A stretch of 64,000 nucleotides of DNA from Toxorhynchites rutilus septentrionalis (GCF_029784135.1 NC_073746.1:65846763-65910762); one strand, 5' to 3'. Numbered from the stretch's first letter, positions 35,314-47,233 are shown. Made by a program: numbers and translations. Notes: generated by a model from the sequence alone, not told the origin.

Positions 35314-36427
35314 CAGCCATTCCATGCCAAACCGATATAGTGGTTCTCAGATTTTCGTGAAAAGTGGTAGTTTTGTTCTTTATCGCAAAACATTAGACCC
35401 GTATTTTTTTTATTTTTTCAGTAGGGTGACCATTTCTATTTTAGGGTGGTTTTTTCGCATTTTTTCAAAAATGACTTTTTTCAAAAATTCATAACTTTTG
35501 AACTACTAGACCGATTCAGATGATCGATATATCAAATTAAATCCAATCACCTGGTCTTTTTTGAAAAACTATGCCTGCAGAAAATGCTGCTCTCGTTATT
35601 ATTGATTGTATTCGTTTTTTATTGTTTTCATAGTCTCGGGACTAAAGGCGCTATAGTTTTTTTATATTTTTTCTGGAAAGTTGAGGATTTTTCACTACAA
35701 AAAATCATAACTCTTGATCTACTGGACCGCTTCAGATGATCGACATATCAAATTAAAGCTAATGAGCTAGCTAATGTTTGAAATAATATTACACTCCGAA
35801 TAAAAATGGGTTTTGTTTTCGTAAGTATTGATAATATTTGTTTTTTTTTATAGCTTACATCGTTTCGGGACCAAGGGCCCCATATTTTTTTTATATTTTT
35901 TCCTGAAAGCTGAGGTTTTTTTACATAATATATCCGAATACCAGCGAGGTGTTATTTTTCGTTTTTAAGTTATGATTTTTAAAAGTTTACATGTTTTCAG
36001 TTTTCGTTCAACATTTCTATGTGACTAAACTGGATGTATTTTCTGCTTCAAAGGCATCAACGTTCCTAGAGGAACTTTGCCGTCTCAACGTAGTATTACT
36101 TGCGTCATTTTTATTAGTACTTAGTTGAGATTTCTATGCCAAATAACACGCCTTGAATGCCTTCTGAGTGGCAAGCTCTAGAATACGCGTGATCACAGTG
36201 CAAGTCGGAGGAAATTTCTTTGACGAAAAATTCCCCCGACCAGAACGGGAATCGAACCCGAACACCCGGCATGTTAGTTATGACGCTAACCACTCGGCCA
36301 AGGGAGCACCGGATGTATGTGATTATAATCCAATTAATTGGCAAATGTGTTATTTTTTCAAAAAAAGCTATCTAGTAGGCTTTAATTTGATATGTCGATC
36401 ATCTGAATCGGTCCAGTAGTTCAAAAG
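35314..36427. mobile_element. Family R element, copy 2 (left part)
   Basis: Starts CAGCCATTCCATGCCAAACC after TA. Forward motif copies (ACCGATTCAGATGATCG) lie near 35510 and 35735, and an inverted copy near 36395. The right half is replaced by family M at 36430. The site at 35432-35455 is the SINE-free version of the SINE insertion in copy 1. Confidence 0.7.
36040..36309 (-). mobile_element. SINE-A copy in duplication unit 1
   Basis: Minus strand, with A box TGGCCGAGTGG and B box GGTTCGATTCC. A likely duplication GGATGTAT lies at 36032-36039 and 36311-36318. The GAA tail is missing and replaced by TTTCTGCTTC on the plus strand. Same insertion as 40116-40386, so it predates the block duplication. 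Confidence 0.85.
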
Positions 36428-36429
36428 TA

Positions 36430-36857
36430 GGGTAAATGATCTTGGTTTGTCCAATTTGGGGTGTTTTTACGCAACTAGTAAATGCAAATCGATTTTTCTT
36501 CATGAAAATCACACATAATCGATACGAGTTTGGGTTTGTTGAAAAGCCCCAAGTCTCTGGTAGTATTAGCAATTAGCAAGGTATTGAAATTATTCAAATT
36601 TTTATGTTTTTTAACGATTTTCCTTAAAGAAGAATTATGATCATGGTTTGACCACCTCTGATCATGGTTTGCCCAAAAAAATGATCAAGGTTTGTCCGGT
36701 TTTTGAAATCTCCATTTTTGAATGAAAACATTCGAATTCACAATTAGATGTTGCATTTATTGCTTATTGCTTGAGTTTACTGTCATCATATTGATTCATT
36801 CATAATTTAGGCTTTTTTCAGAATATTGCCTTTTCTTGGGCATTTTAGAAGTGTTCA
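36430..36857 (+). mobile_element. Family M MITE, 5' 428 bp only
   Basis: Starts GGGTAAATGATCTTGGTTTG after TA and matches 40506-40933. It is cut at the edge of the duplication block. It carries four copies of TGATC-(A/T)(A/T)-GGTTTG. Confidence 0.8.
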
Positions 36858-36959
36858 TTTGTATGTATGGTACTTCTAGCCCGTGTAGTTCATGCCCGGC
36901 ACCGGCAAAATATTCTTTTCGAGAAATCCTTCATGCATTTGTCTGAAACGTGCTGCTCA

Positions 36960-37510
36960 AGCGTAACTTTTGAAAAGGGCGTATCGATTTGAGTAAGAGA
37001 AATCTTTGATAATTTATATCTCAAAAACTATGAGTCGTACCGAAATAGTGTCTTAGAAAGAGCTATAGAGTATTGATGGTTGAATATGAAAAAAATATAC
37101 ACTGAGAAAAAAAATTAGGACTCTTTTTTTATTTACAAAATAAAAATTCAATTTGCAATATCCAAAATACATATTTTGTAATTTTTTTTTTCATACAAAA
37201 TAGAAGTCATGCAGAAAATTAAAAAAATGGGCCCAAGATGATAAAACTATTTTTGACGAACTTTGTGGAACATCGAATTTTTAGGAATTTTCGAAACTTT
37301 GAATTTTTGTATGTTAACAATCATTTTTAGCCACAAATTATGAATCCTGATGTGATTTGAAACAAAAAATGTTATTATCAATCTCCTTCTAAATGTAGTC
37401 ATTCTCGAAATATTTAAAAAAATATTTCTAATTTTTTGTCTTTTTTATAGTAAATAATCCCTTTTAATATGTTTGTCGTGCTATACCGTCATGTTCGTGA
37501 AATTATTTTT
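36960..37510 (+). repeat. Long inverted repeat, left arm
   Basis: CAAGCGTAACTTTTGAAAAG, CGAAATAGTGTCTTAGAAAG, ACTGAGAAAAAAAATTAG and ACCGTCATGTTCGTGAAAT appear in this order. They appear inverted in reverse order at 42370-41845. A direct, shorter copy lies at 37550-37700. Function unknown; no ORF. Confidence 0.75.
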
Positions 37511-37779
37511 TTTTTCAAATACATCATCATGGTTCATTTTTTGACTCAAGCGTAACTTTTGAAAAGGGCGTATCGATTTGAGTAAGAGAAATCTTTGATA
37601 ATTTATGTTTCAAAAAATATGAATCGTACCGAAATAGTGTGTTAGAAAGAGTTATAGAGTATTGTTGGCACTGAGAAGAAAAAATTAGTACATTTTTTTT
37701 ATTTACAAAATAAAATTTTTATTTGAGATATCAAAAAATATGTATTTTTTAATATTTTTTCCAACTTTTTCATATAAAA

Positions 37780-38456
37780 TAGCTAGCTAACCTTTTTTGA
37801 AAAAATGACACATTTGTCAAATAATTGAATTCTAGTCGCATACATCCAGTCTAGCCGCAAGAAATATTGAACAAAGACTGAAAACATGTTTACTTTGAAA
37901 AATCATAACATAATAATCTGATTTTTGGACATGCTATGTAAAAAACCTCAGCTTTCGAGAAAAACTATAAAAAAAATACAGCATCATAATCTTGAAACCA
38001 CCTAAACTATAAATAAATAACACAATCAATAATTACGATATCAAAATCCATTTTTTTTGCAAGTCTAATATTTTTCAAAAAAGACTATCTAATTGGCGTT
38101 AATTTTATGTGTCGATCATCTAAATCGGTCCAGTAGATCAAAAGTTGTGAATTTAAAATAAAATAGAAAAATATGATTTTTCGAACCATCGGTTAATTTA
38201 GAAAAATCATAACTCAAAAAAGAAAAAAAACGCCTCTCTGGTTTCGACATATGTTATGCGAAAAATCCTCAGATTTTCAGAAAAAAATATAAAAAAATAG
38301 CGCCCGAGACTATGAAAACAATAAAAAACAAATACAATCAATAAAAACGAGAGCAGAATTCAAATTTTCTGCAGGTGTAGTATTTTTTCGAAAAATACCA
38401 GGTGATTGACTTCAATTTGATATGTCGATTATCTGAATCGGTTTAGTAGTGCATGT
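37780..38456. repeat. Family R fragment
   Basis: Contains CGCATACATCCAGTCTAG, a CCATCGGTTAA word and inverted copies of the ATCTGAATCGGT motif near 38105 and 38420, as in the other R copies. Both terminal repeats are missing. Confidence 0.65.
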
Positions 38457-39291
38457 TCGTTAAGATTCGACTAACATACCTCAATTTGACTTAACAGTAT
38501 TGGAAATTATCAACATATTGGAAAACGACAATCAGATTGTAGATATGGTTTTTGGATGAGTACCGGCTTGACCCAATTCCCGAACATTTAATTTTTGACT
38601 CAAATTCCCAACACTCAATTTTAATAACTAAATTCACTGAACGTCAATATTGTTTTGATACCTACAAATATTGTAATACGGAAGATAACCTCCAGAATAC
38701 TGGGAATTTCATTATTCAATTATTTATGACATTGTTCAATAGAATTAATTTTTAAAATGAAGTGTTCGGAATTTGAGTCGAAACAGTATCATGTATTTGA
38801 CTCCCGGATACAATCGGGAATAAATAAAAAGCTACAGAAACAACCTTAGAGATGAAAAGCCTAATGTGATGCACTCTGACGCGGAAAAACGTCATGGGTA
38901 TGAATGAATAACGTTTTGGAAGTGAAAAACTTTAAAGTTAATAATTTTTAATGTGTTGTTATTAAAATCACCCTAAAAATTTATATCAAACTAGATTGTT
39001 TCTATAAGTTTAGTTGAAGTTCTCTAACCGCTCTGCACGTTGTTCTTTGACACCCAACTTCTATCTTTCTTAATTTGGCTGCAATATCGATATAAACAAT
39101 TCCTGGTCAAAATTCAAGCGAAATCTTCAAAAATCACGATTTACTCCACTGTACTTATAACAGCCACTTACATTACACCTTAACGTTGAAAGGTTACATT
39201 TCTTTTTGAAATAGGTCATATTTTAAATACAAAAAAAAAATCCAAACTGTATATAATCGATTACAAACTGTATATAATCGATTACAAAACA
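38457..39291. other. No gene recognised
   Basis: AT-rich single-copy-looking sequence. A 67-residue ORF at 38552-38755 has no motif. AAACTGTATATAATCGATTAC occurs twice in tandem at about 39243-39285. Confidence 0.5.
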
Positions 39292-40933
39292 AATCGAAAG
39301 ACCATCCCTGAGTAACGTTGTGACCAGACTCAATGCACCGGTAATTCTTCTCGCTGTTGAAAGGAACAGTCTAGTCGAAATAGCCATCAAAAAGGTTTTA
39401 TTTACAGCCATTCCAGTGGTTCTCAGATTTTCGTGAAAAGTGGTAGTTTTGTTCTTTATCGCAAAACATTAGACCCGTATTTTTTTTATTTTTTCAGTAG
39501 GGTGACCATTTCTATTTTAGGGTGATTTTTTCGCACTTTTTCAAAAATGACTTTTTTCAAAAATTCATAACTTTTGAACTACTAGACCGATTCAGATGAT
39601 CGGTATATCGAATTAAATCCAATCACCTGGTCTTTTTTGAAAAACTATGCCTGCAGAAAATGCTGCTCTCGTTATTATTGATTGCATTGGTTTTTTATTG
39701 TTTTCATAGTCTCGGGACTAAAGGCGCTATAGTTTTTTTAATATTTTTTTCTGGAAAGCTGAGGATTTTTCACTACAAAAAATCATAACTCTTGATCTAC
39801 TGGACCGCTTCAGATGATCGACATATCAAATTAAAGCTAATGAGCTAGCTAATGTTTGAAATAATATTACACTCCGAATAAAAATGGGTTTTGTTTTCGT
39901 AAGTATTGATTATATTTGTTTTTTTTATAGCTTACATCGTTTCGGGACCAAGGGCGCCATATTTTTTTATATTTTTTCCTGAAAGCTGAGGTTTTTTTAC
40001 ATAATATATCCGAATACCAGAGAGGTGTTATTTTTCGTTTTTAAGTTATGATTTTTAAAAGTTTACATGTTTTCAGTTTTCGTTCAACATTTCTATGTGA
40101 CTAAACTGGATGTATTTTCTGCTTCAAAGGCACTAACGTTCCTGGAGGAACTTCGCCGTCTCAACGTAGTATTACTTGCGTCATTTTTATTAGTACTTAG
40201 TTGAGATTTCTATGCCAAATAACACGCCTTGAATGCCTTCTGAGTGGCAAGCTCTAGAATACGCGTGATCACAGTGCAAGTCGGAGGAAATTTCTTTGAC
40301 GAAAAAATCACCCGACCAGAACGGGAATCGAACCCGAACACCCGGCATGTTAGTTATGACGCTAACCACTCGGCCAAGGGAGCACCGGATGTATGTGATT
40401 ATAATCCAATTAATTGGCAAATGTGTTATTTTTCCAAAAAAAGCTATCTAGTAGGCTTTAATTTGATATGTCGATCATCTGAATCGGTCCAGTAGTTCAA
40501 AAGTAGGGTAAATGATCTTGGTTTGTCCAATTTGGGGTGTTTTTACGCAACTAGTAAATGCAAATCGATTTTTCTTCATGAAAATCACACATAATCGATA
40601 CGAGTTTGGGTTTGTTGAAAAGCCCCAAGTCTCTGGTAGTATTAGCAATTAGCAAGGTGTTGAAATTATTCAAATTTTTATGTTTTTTAACGATTTTCCT
40701 TAAAGAAGAATTATGATCATGGTTTGACCACCTCTGATCATGGTTTGCCCAAAAAAATGATCAAGGTTTGTCCGGTTTTTGAAATCTCCATTTTTGAATG
40801 AAAACATTCGAATTCACAATTAGATGTTGCATTTATTGCTTATTGCTTGAGTTTACTGTCATCATATTGATTCATTCATAATTTAGACTTTTTTCAGAAT
40901 ATTGCCTTTTCTTGGGCATTTTAGAAGTGTTCA
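39292..40933. repeat. Segmental duplication, unit 2
   Basis: 1,642-bp near copy of 35201-36857, starting about 4.09 kb downstream. Unit 2 carries the more complete element set: here family R and family M continue to their right ends (41775, 41454), so unit 2 is probably the source. Confidence 0.9.
40116..40386 (-). mobile_element. SINE-A copy in duplication unit 2
   Basis: Same copy as 36040-36309, with duplication GGATGTAT at 40108-40115 and 40387-40394. It differs from unit 1 at a few bases (for example GAAAAAATCACCCGACC against GAAAAATTCCCCCGACC). Confidence 0.85.
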
Positions 40934-41454
40934 CCTCAACACAATCAACACAGAAAAACCATACTTCTGCTATGCGCGAAGCATACCATGAACAAACATA
41001 AACAAACTGCAGCGCGCCAAGCGGTTGCCATAGAAATCATGTGGACAAAACAACATTATTGAATTGGACAACTCATGATCAGAATTGAGTTCATCAAAAT
41101 GCGTCAATTTAATGGTTTAGCTATGTAAATCCGATACAAATGGTGAGCAAGCATGATGTTTACAATATTTATAAGTGTTGTAATCCAGAAAAGGTCTGAA
41201 TACGTGTCAAATAATCTTCTGGTGATCGATTAAAAGTTAGCTCGAATGAGGGGCGCATTGACACAAATAGAAGGTGTATTTTATAATTCTTTAAAACATG
41301 TGATTTCGTAAAAATATACTATCAAACTACTATAAATCATGTAAAAGGCACATTCGAAGACCTTATTTGACACAGGAGCGCTGAATTAGAGCATTCAAAA
41401 AAGTGGGCAAACCATGATCATATTTTCGACTGGACAAACCAAGATCATTTACCC
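40506..41454. mobile_element. Family M MITE, complete
   Basis: 949 bp. Terminal inverted repeats GGGTAAATGATCTTGGTTTG and CAAACCAAGATCATTTACCC, flanked by TA (40504-40505, 41455-41456). The internal word TGATC(A/T)(A/T)GGTTTGnCC occurs near 40513, 40713, 40735 and 40758, and inverted at 41405-41420 and 41432-41447. No transposase is encoded. The element interrupts family R at a TA. Confidence 0.85.
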
Positions 41455-41844
41455 TAATAAATTTTTGAAGAAAGTTATTTTTGGGAGAAAAGGGGAAAAT
41501 GATTTTTTGGACCATCGGTAACTTTGAAAAATCATAACTCAAAAACGAAAAAAACGCCTCCCTGGTTTCGAGATAAGTTATGTGAAAAATTCTCAGCTTT
41601 CCAGAAAAAATATAAAAAAATATATCGCCTTTGGTCCCGAGACTATGAAAACAATAAAAAACGAATACACTCAATAATAACGAGAGCAGAATTCAAATGT
41701 TCTGCAGGTATAGTATTTTTTTTTAAAGACCAGAAAATCTGAAAACCACTATATCGATTTGGCATGGAATGGCTGTATATTTTTACCATATTGATGTATT
41801 TGGAAAAGTAGTTGAAAATTATAAACAAATTCATAAAATTTCAT

Positions 41845-42370
41845 GAACATGACGGTAAAACACGACAAAAATATTAAAAGAGCTTATTTACTGTAAAAAA
41901 GGCAACAAATTAAAAAGATTTTTTTTAATATCTCGAGAATGGCTGAATTTAAAAGGAGATTGATGAAGAGCCTTTTTGTTTTAAATCACATCAGGCTGGC
42001 TAAAACAAATTGTTAACATTCAAATATTCGAAGTTTCCAAAATTTATAAAAATCGATGTTTCACAAATTCGTCAAAAATAGTTTTACCATCTTGGACTCA
42101 TTTTTTTAAATTTTCTACATGACTTCTATTTTATATGAAAACATTGAAAAAAAAAATTAAAAAATTAAAGTTTTTTTTGTAAATAAAAAAAGAGTACTAT
42201 TTTTTTCTCAGTGTATATTTTTTTCACATCCACATTTCACATTTCACATTACTCTATAACTCTTTCTAATACACTATTTCGGTACGACTCATGATTTTTG
42301 AGACATAAATTATCAAAGATTTTTGTTACTAAAATCGATACGCCCAATTGAAAAGTTACACTTGAGTCGA
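41845..42370 (-). repeat. Long inverted repeat, right arm
   Basis: Inverse of 36960-37510: ATTTCATGAACATGACGGTA, TTTTTCTCAGTGTATATTTT, CTATTTCGGTACGACTCATG and GAAAAGTTACACTTGAGTCG. Identity looks like 80-90% with small gaps. The arms are about 4.3 kb apart. Confidence 0.75.
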
Positions 42371-42696
42371 AAAAATCCCAATAGCTGTGGAGAACTCATA
42401 TTTCCTCCAACCCAAATGCAATACAAAATTTCATTCGAATCAAAGTTACATGTTTTTAAAATCTGCATTTTCAGGACGACTTCATTTGGAATTGAACAAT
42501 CATAATAAACCAAAATCAAAATAAAAAAAAACTATCTAAAACACCAAAACAAAACCAAAAGAAACTTATTTGAATCCAATCCTGAAGACTGACAAGCTTT
42601 CGGAAATCCTCGAAGCAGTTAAAGCCATTGTTTGTGATGAAATCCGTCATCCTTACTGAATCTGAAATCCGATCATCCATTTTTCAGCGGCAGAAA

Positions 42697-43145
42697 GCGG
42701 AGGCGATCTGGCGCAGCGGTAACATCCATACCTCTCACGCTAAGGATCACGAGTTCAATTCTCACTCCCGACATTCTTCCGAAATGGAAGGTAAAAGTGA
42801 CGAACCAGCCAAATGTGTTGAAAGTCATTATAATCTTCTTCTTCTTCTTGGATGGCGTTAACGTTCCCTGTGGAACTTTTGCCGTCTCAACGTATGCATT
42901 AACTAGCGTCATTTGTTAATACTTAGTTGAGATTTCTTAAGCCAAATAACACGCCTTGAATGTATTCCGAGGGGCAAATTCGTGAATACGCGTGACCACA
43001 GTGCAAAGTCGAAGGAAATTTCTTTGACGAAAAATCCCCCGGCCAGAACGGGAATCGAACCCGAACACCCGGCATGATAATGTGAGACGCTAACCACTCG
43101 GCCACGGGTGCACTAAAGTCATTATAATACAGAAATTAAAAAAAA
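42697..43145 (+). mobile_element. SINE-B, complete, carrying a SINE-A
   Basis: Head GCGGAGGCGATCTGGCGCAG, with A box CTGGCGCAGCGG and B box GAGTTCAATTC. The body ends AAATGTGTTGAAAGTCATTA. The tail (ACAGAAATTAAAAAAAAA) resumes at 43129 after the nested SINE-A. Flanking duplication AGCGGCAGAAA lies at 42686-42696 and 43146-43156. Confidence 0.9.
42835..43114 (-). mobile_element. SINE-A nested inside SINE-B
   Basis: Minus strand, with A box TGGCCGAGTGG and B box GGTTCGATTCC; it ends in a run of GAA triplets (plus-strand CTTCTTCTTCTT). The 14-bp duplication AAAGTCATTATAAT lies at 42821-42834 and 43115-43128, and both halves are SINE-B sequence. SINE-A was therefore active after SINE-B inserted. 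Confidence 0.92.
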
Positions 43146-43159
43146 AGCGGCAGAAACTT

Positions 43160-46100
43160 TCACAATTTCCACCAAAAAGCATTTGAGAGCACTACTTTTA
43201 TTTTCTCCAAAATCGAATATTTTTTCGAGTTCGAGATGAATTCAGTCATCTAAACCTCTAGTGTGGACATTGTTCAGCTTTTATCCCAATCACATTTCTT
43301 CTTCTCATTTTGGTATTTCTATAACGTGCAAAGGAAACCTTTTTTGCTCGCAAAATCGGTGCAAAATTGACTCATTCACAGCTCAAATCATCAGCGGACC
43401 TACTAACCACATTACCATCACAATTCAAAAACCTCATAAACGTTCGAAAGGTGTGAAGAATCACGTCTTCAATGGCTATATCCAATCTCACCACCCGCCT
43501 TTCTGGCCGCTGCAAATTGGAATTGGTCCAAAACAACTCCCCTTGTCTCGCCCCCTAAGGCAATTCAGTCGTCGCACAAAAAAAAATACATCCCCATTTG
43601 CCTTAACGGTTATTTCGCGCAATAAAAATCTCTACGACACTTTTGCCAACGACCTTTGCATCCTAGATTGTGGCCTGATTTCACCGAGGGGGCAGCAGCA
43701 CTCTACCGAACTCGAACGGAACTTCGGTTTCATTGAGCCGTTTACTGAGTTCGATCAGCCAGGGCTGAACTTCCGGAACTTCCGGAACGACCAACCGCAA
43801 CTCGGTTTTGAATATATTTTTTTTCTTCTCGCCATTGTGAATGTCTCGATTCGCGGTTAGTAGAGCAGAAAATGAAATTAACGCCTGGCAATTTCTCCAC
43901 AGTGGCCAAATTTCAATAAATTTCCCACGCGAAAGCGTGGTGGGTGGCTGATTTCGTGCAGCATAATGGAAATGCCATTATTGGGACGATGAAAACGGAC
44001 CTATGTTTAGACTATCTAAATTTGATCTGATCCTATGTTTCAATAAAGCTGTTACATTTTAAAATCCCTAAAATTGGCCAATCAGTGCTTCAATGAGGGG
44101 GCAATAAGCATCAGGGAATCTATCAAGGTGTGTCGATTTGTTCCAGGTAAATAATATACATCCATTGCCAAATCAATTTCCCGGACGCATTTTCATTGAA
44201 GCAGGTGATCCACTACTGCTCAATTCCGAAACCATCAACATTAATGTTGCATAATTTAACATTTCAAGTTCGATTATCCCGCAAAGCTCTCTCGACTCGT
44301 AGAACAGGGAAAACGAGTTATCTTATTGAACTCACGCTTCATCATTCTCACAATAAACAAAACAACGAAAACCCCGTACCGGATTTCGGGAATTCACCCC
44401 CACATCAATGAAAACGTTACTTTTCGCTCGAGAGATAAGAACCCAATATCGGGCAAACAACTTGAGTGTGTTTTATGAAAAATGCATGAAAACGCGACGA
44501 TAAAAATCTTCTTCCTACAGCTTCCAGGGTGGAAACACGGGGTTGTCGGGGAGAGGAGGGCAATCTTGGTGAGATGGATGGGATGCCGCGCTGGCAAACA
44601 GGTGACGACGGGTGGTTTTGATGTGATGAAATAACAAGCTCTTCACAGCGCCATATGTGGACGGATGGATAGATGCTGCGAAAACAACACGGCATAAAAG
44701 GATACATTCTGCAGTTACTGCTGTGTCTGTCTACCGTCACTGTCGCTGTCGTTTTCGATGGTATAAACCTCCGTCTTATGTTTGTTGACATCCATCAAGT
44801 GCCCGACCGAAAAGTAAATTTACAATGTGGCCCCTCTCCACCTACCTTATCCATAATCCGAATTCCCACCGGGGTGGGCCAAACTTTCGATGCTCTGCAT
44901 CTCTGGGTGATGGATGATGATGATGGATCATTTTATCAGCTTTGACTGAAATTAGCTTATAATTTAAAATCCCACGAGAAAAGGCGTTCGCGCGCAAGAG
45001 TGAATGTTAAAAGCGCGAGTGTCGAAAAGACATTTGAAGCAGTCATAACCATTATAATAATGGCAGATAAATTGCTATAATTTCCAGTTATTAGCGAGAA
45101 ACTTTGCATGCGACAAAGTTTATTGGCAATTGGATACGAAATGATGATTTGCTGCCGAATACAAAGGAAAGAAATGTCATTAGAATTAATGACAGCGATA
45201 TCCGTTTAGAGGTCAAACTTAGTTCTAAATTGCGAAAGTTGAAATTTTCACGACTAAGTTGAATTATTGAATCCGGTTCGTTCTAATCAGTTGAGATGAT
45301 AGTCTCATGGCAATCAGGAAGAACTCTAGCTGGTAGAGAAGAGTGAAAACTTGGTTTCTTGTTTTGCTGACAGAACTGGATAATGGAATAAAAACATAGC
45401 CCACGAAGCATTTCTTAGCCAAATCAGTAGATGACTTTTCCACATCCTTTCCTATTGGAATAACAATTTCAACATGCCTAATATGTTTTCTGCACAGGTC
45501 AATTGACTATCATGACTGAAGACACAGTTTTCAGAAAATTGTATGTTTTTCACAAATGTTTTCAAAACACATCATGGGTCGAAATAAATCGAACGGAATA
45601 CAGTCTGAAAATACTCTGTGCGACTGTCTACACCAGGCGTACTCAACCTTTTCTTCAGAGGGACCACAAACACGTGGTAGTCATGGTGTCGCGGATCGCA
45701 AAAAAAATAAGGATGGAGTCCAAGACACGACCACATTGTTAACGTAGGACATATAAACGGCGAAGAAGAGACATTATATTAATTCAAGAATGAATATCTT
45801 AAATACAAATATTGAAGTTAAATCAGAATTAAAATGTACTGTTGATTGCTCGCTGTCTAGAGCGACACTGAAACACTGAACTATTAGTATCCTATTAGTT
45901 TTTCAGTATCTCTTATCAAATTTATATTTCCAACAGTCAGACAGCGACAGAAAATAATGAATGAATAATAACTTCTTCACATCCGACATCCGGCATTTTG
46001 ATGCCACTTGTAATCAGGAAATAATGCTCGAAAAAGTCACCAATAAGTCATTTACGATTTATCAGTTATCTTGCGAGCAACCAGATGGCAGCGCCAGCGA

Positions 46101-46256
46101 GGCTTTCCTGATATTGCCTTTATCAAGCCCGATTGTTTAGTTAAATTTTACGAATTGGTCTTTTTCTGAGACTAGAGGCGAATTAACTGAGGAAGTCTGA
46201 GAATCAGAGAAAGTTCGGACTTGAGCAGCATCATTATGAATACGCGAATAAATCCG
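43160..46256. other. No gene recognised; unique intron-like DNA
   Basis: A 199-residue ORF at 43261-43860 has no motif, an odd composition and no support. GC is higher near 44400-44930. Near 45633 CAGGCGTACTCAACCTTTTC resembles a hAT-type terminus (CAG-GGGT-like start), but no partner end or 8-bp duplication was found. Confidence 0.45.
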
Positions 46257-46326
46257 AACACGCTCCGAAATTTACAGAAGCTCTCTTTCAACATAAAAAT
46301 AAACAATTCGTACGTGTAATGCAATC
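46257..46326 (+). repeat. Target site duplication of L1-like LINE, left
   Basis: About 70 bp beginning AACACGCTCCGAAATTTACA and ending near GTAATGCAATC. It is repeated after the LINE's A-rich tail at 49882-49950 with about five differences. Confidence 0.85.
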
Positions 46327-46329
46327 TTG

Positions 46330-46694
46330 ATTTACTAACACTGTTTAATTCCTTTCTCGTTGATGGCGAGTGCCCTCCAGATTTATTTTCCGCTGGTATC
46401 ATAGCTCTTATTCCAAAACAAGGGAATCAATACAATTTGAAAAGATAAACGACCAATCAGTAGTTGAATACTGACTATAAAATATTCACAAAAATTCTTT
46501 ATAACCGTGTACAACCCATGCTGGAGAAATTGCTTGGGCCTGGACAGTCAGTGCGTCTTTTGCGAAATTTGTTGATCAAGTCCAATCGCAGTAGTAGGTT
46601 AAAGGGAGTAGTATTGAGTGTAGACCTTGAGAAAGCATTCGATAAAGTTGACCATAATTTTGTATGGGCTGGATTTTCCTTGGATTTCCCTTGA
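46330..46694 (+). pseudogene. L1-like RT, part 1
   Basis: Fingers and palm start: IALIPKQGNQYNLKR (about 46400), LNTDYKIFTKILYNRVQPML, then LSVDLEKAFDKVDHNFVW (motif A, Asp present). A stop in the PIS region and a shift occur near 46445. The frame ends where the Helitron-like element enters. About 20 codons seem lost at the junction. Confidence 0.8.
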
Positions 46695-47233
46695 CTTCCA
46701 GTATCCAGTGTCTACGCATCTATGTATATAAAAATGGATTTCTGTCTGTCTGTATGTCTGTCTGTCTGTCTGTCTTTCTGTCTGTCTGTCTTTTTTTTTT
46801 GAACCGATCGACATGAAAATTGGTATGTAAGGGTTTTTGGGGCTGGGGAAGGTTTTCGTGATAGTTTGAGACCCCTCCACAATCTCTAAGATCTCTAAGA
46901 TTTGTTGATCAAGTCCAATCGCAGTAGTAGGTTAAAGGGAGTAGTATTGAGTGTAGACCTTGAGAAAGCATTCGATAAAGTTGACCATAATTTTGTATGG
47001 GCTGGATTTTCCTTGGATTTCCCTTGAAATTTATCCAGTGTCTACGCATCTATGTATATAAAAATGGATTTCTGTCTGTCTGTATGTCTGTCTGTCTGTC
47101 TGTCTGTCTTTCTGTCTGTCTGTCTTTTTTTTTTTTTTTTGAACCGATCGACATGAAAATTGGTATGTAAGGGTTTTTGGGGCTGGGGAAGGTTTTCGTG
47201 ATAGTTTGAGACCCCTCCACAATCTCTAAGAGG
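46568..47233. repeat. 333-bp tandem duplication across LINE/Helitron junction
   Basis: 46568-46900 is repeated at 46901-47233. Each unit has the last 130 bp of the LINE part (TTTGTTGATCAAGTCCAATC...), the junction and the first ~200 bp of the Helitron-like head including a TCTG run. The copies differ at the junction (TTGACTTCCAGTATCC against TTGAAATTTATCC) and in repeat number. The duplication must postdate the Helitron insertion. Confidence 0.85.

Larger units (their letters stand above)
35201..36857. repeat. Segmental duplication, unit 1
   Basis: 1,657 bp almost identical to 39292-40933. Unit 1 carries a 15-bp stretch (TGCCAAACCGATATA) missing from unit 2, plus scattered single-base changes. 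Both contain the left end of a family R element, the same SINE-A at the same site and the first 428 bp of a family M element. The end points fall inside elements, so this is a copy of a DNA block rather than a transposition. Confidence 0.9.
39405..41775. mobile_element. Family R element, copy 3 (both ends)
   Basis: Left end CAGCCATTCCAGTGGTTCTC, right end GATTTGGCATGGAATGGCTG, with TA at 39403-39404 and 41776-41777. The left end lacks 15 bp of the usual terminus. Inside are a SINE-A (40116-40386) and a family M MITE (40506-41454). Removing them leaves about 1.15 kb with mirrored halves. No transposase is encoded. Tc1/mariner-like MITE is the best guess. Confidence 0.75.

Noticed and set aside
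43261..43860. 199-residue ORF as a host gene
   Set aside because: No domain, no repeated or periodic structure, no splice support, and composition like translated non-coding DNA.
45633..45760. hAT element
   Set aside because: One terminus-like word only; no opposite end or 8-bp duplication, so not listed as an element.
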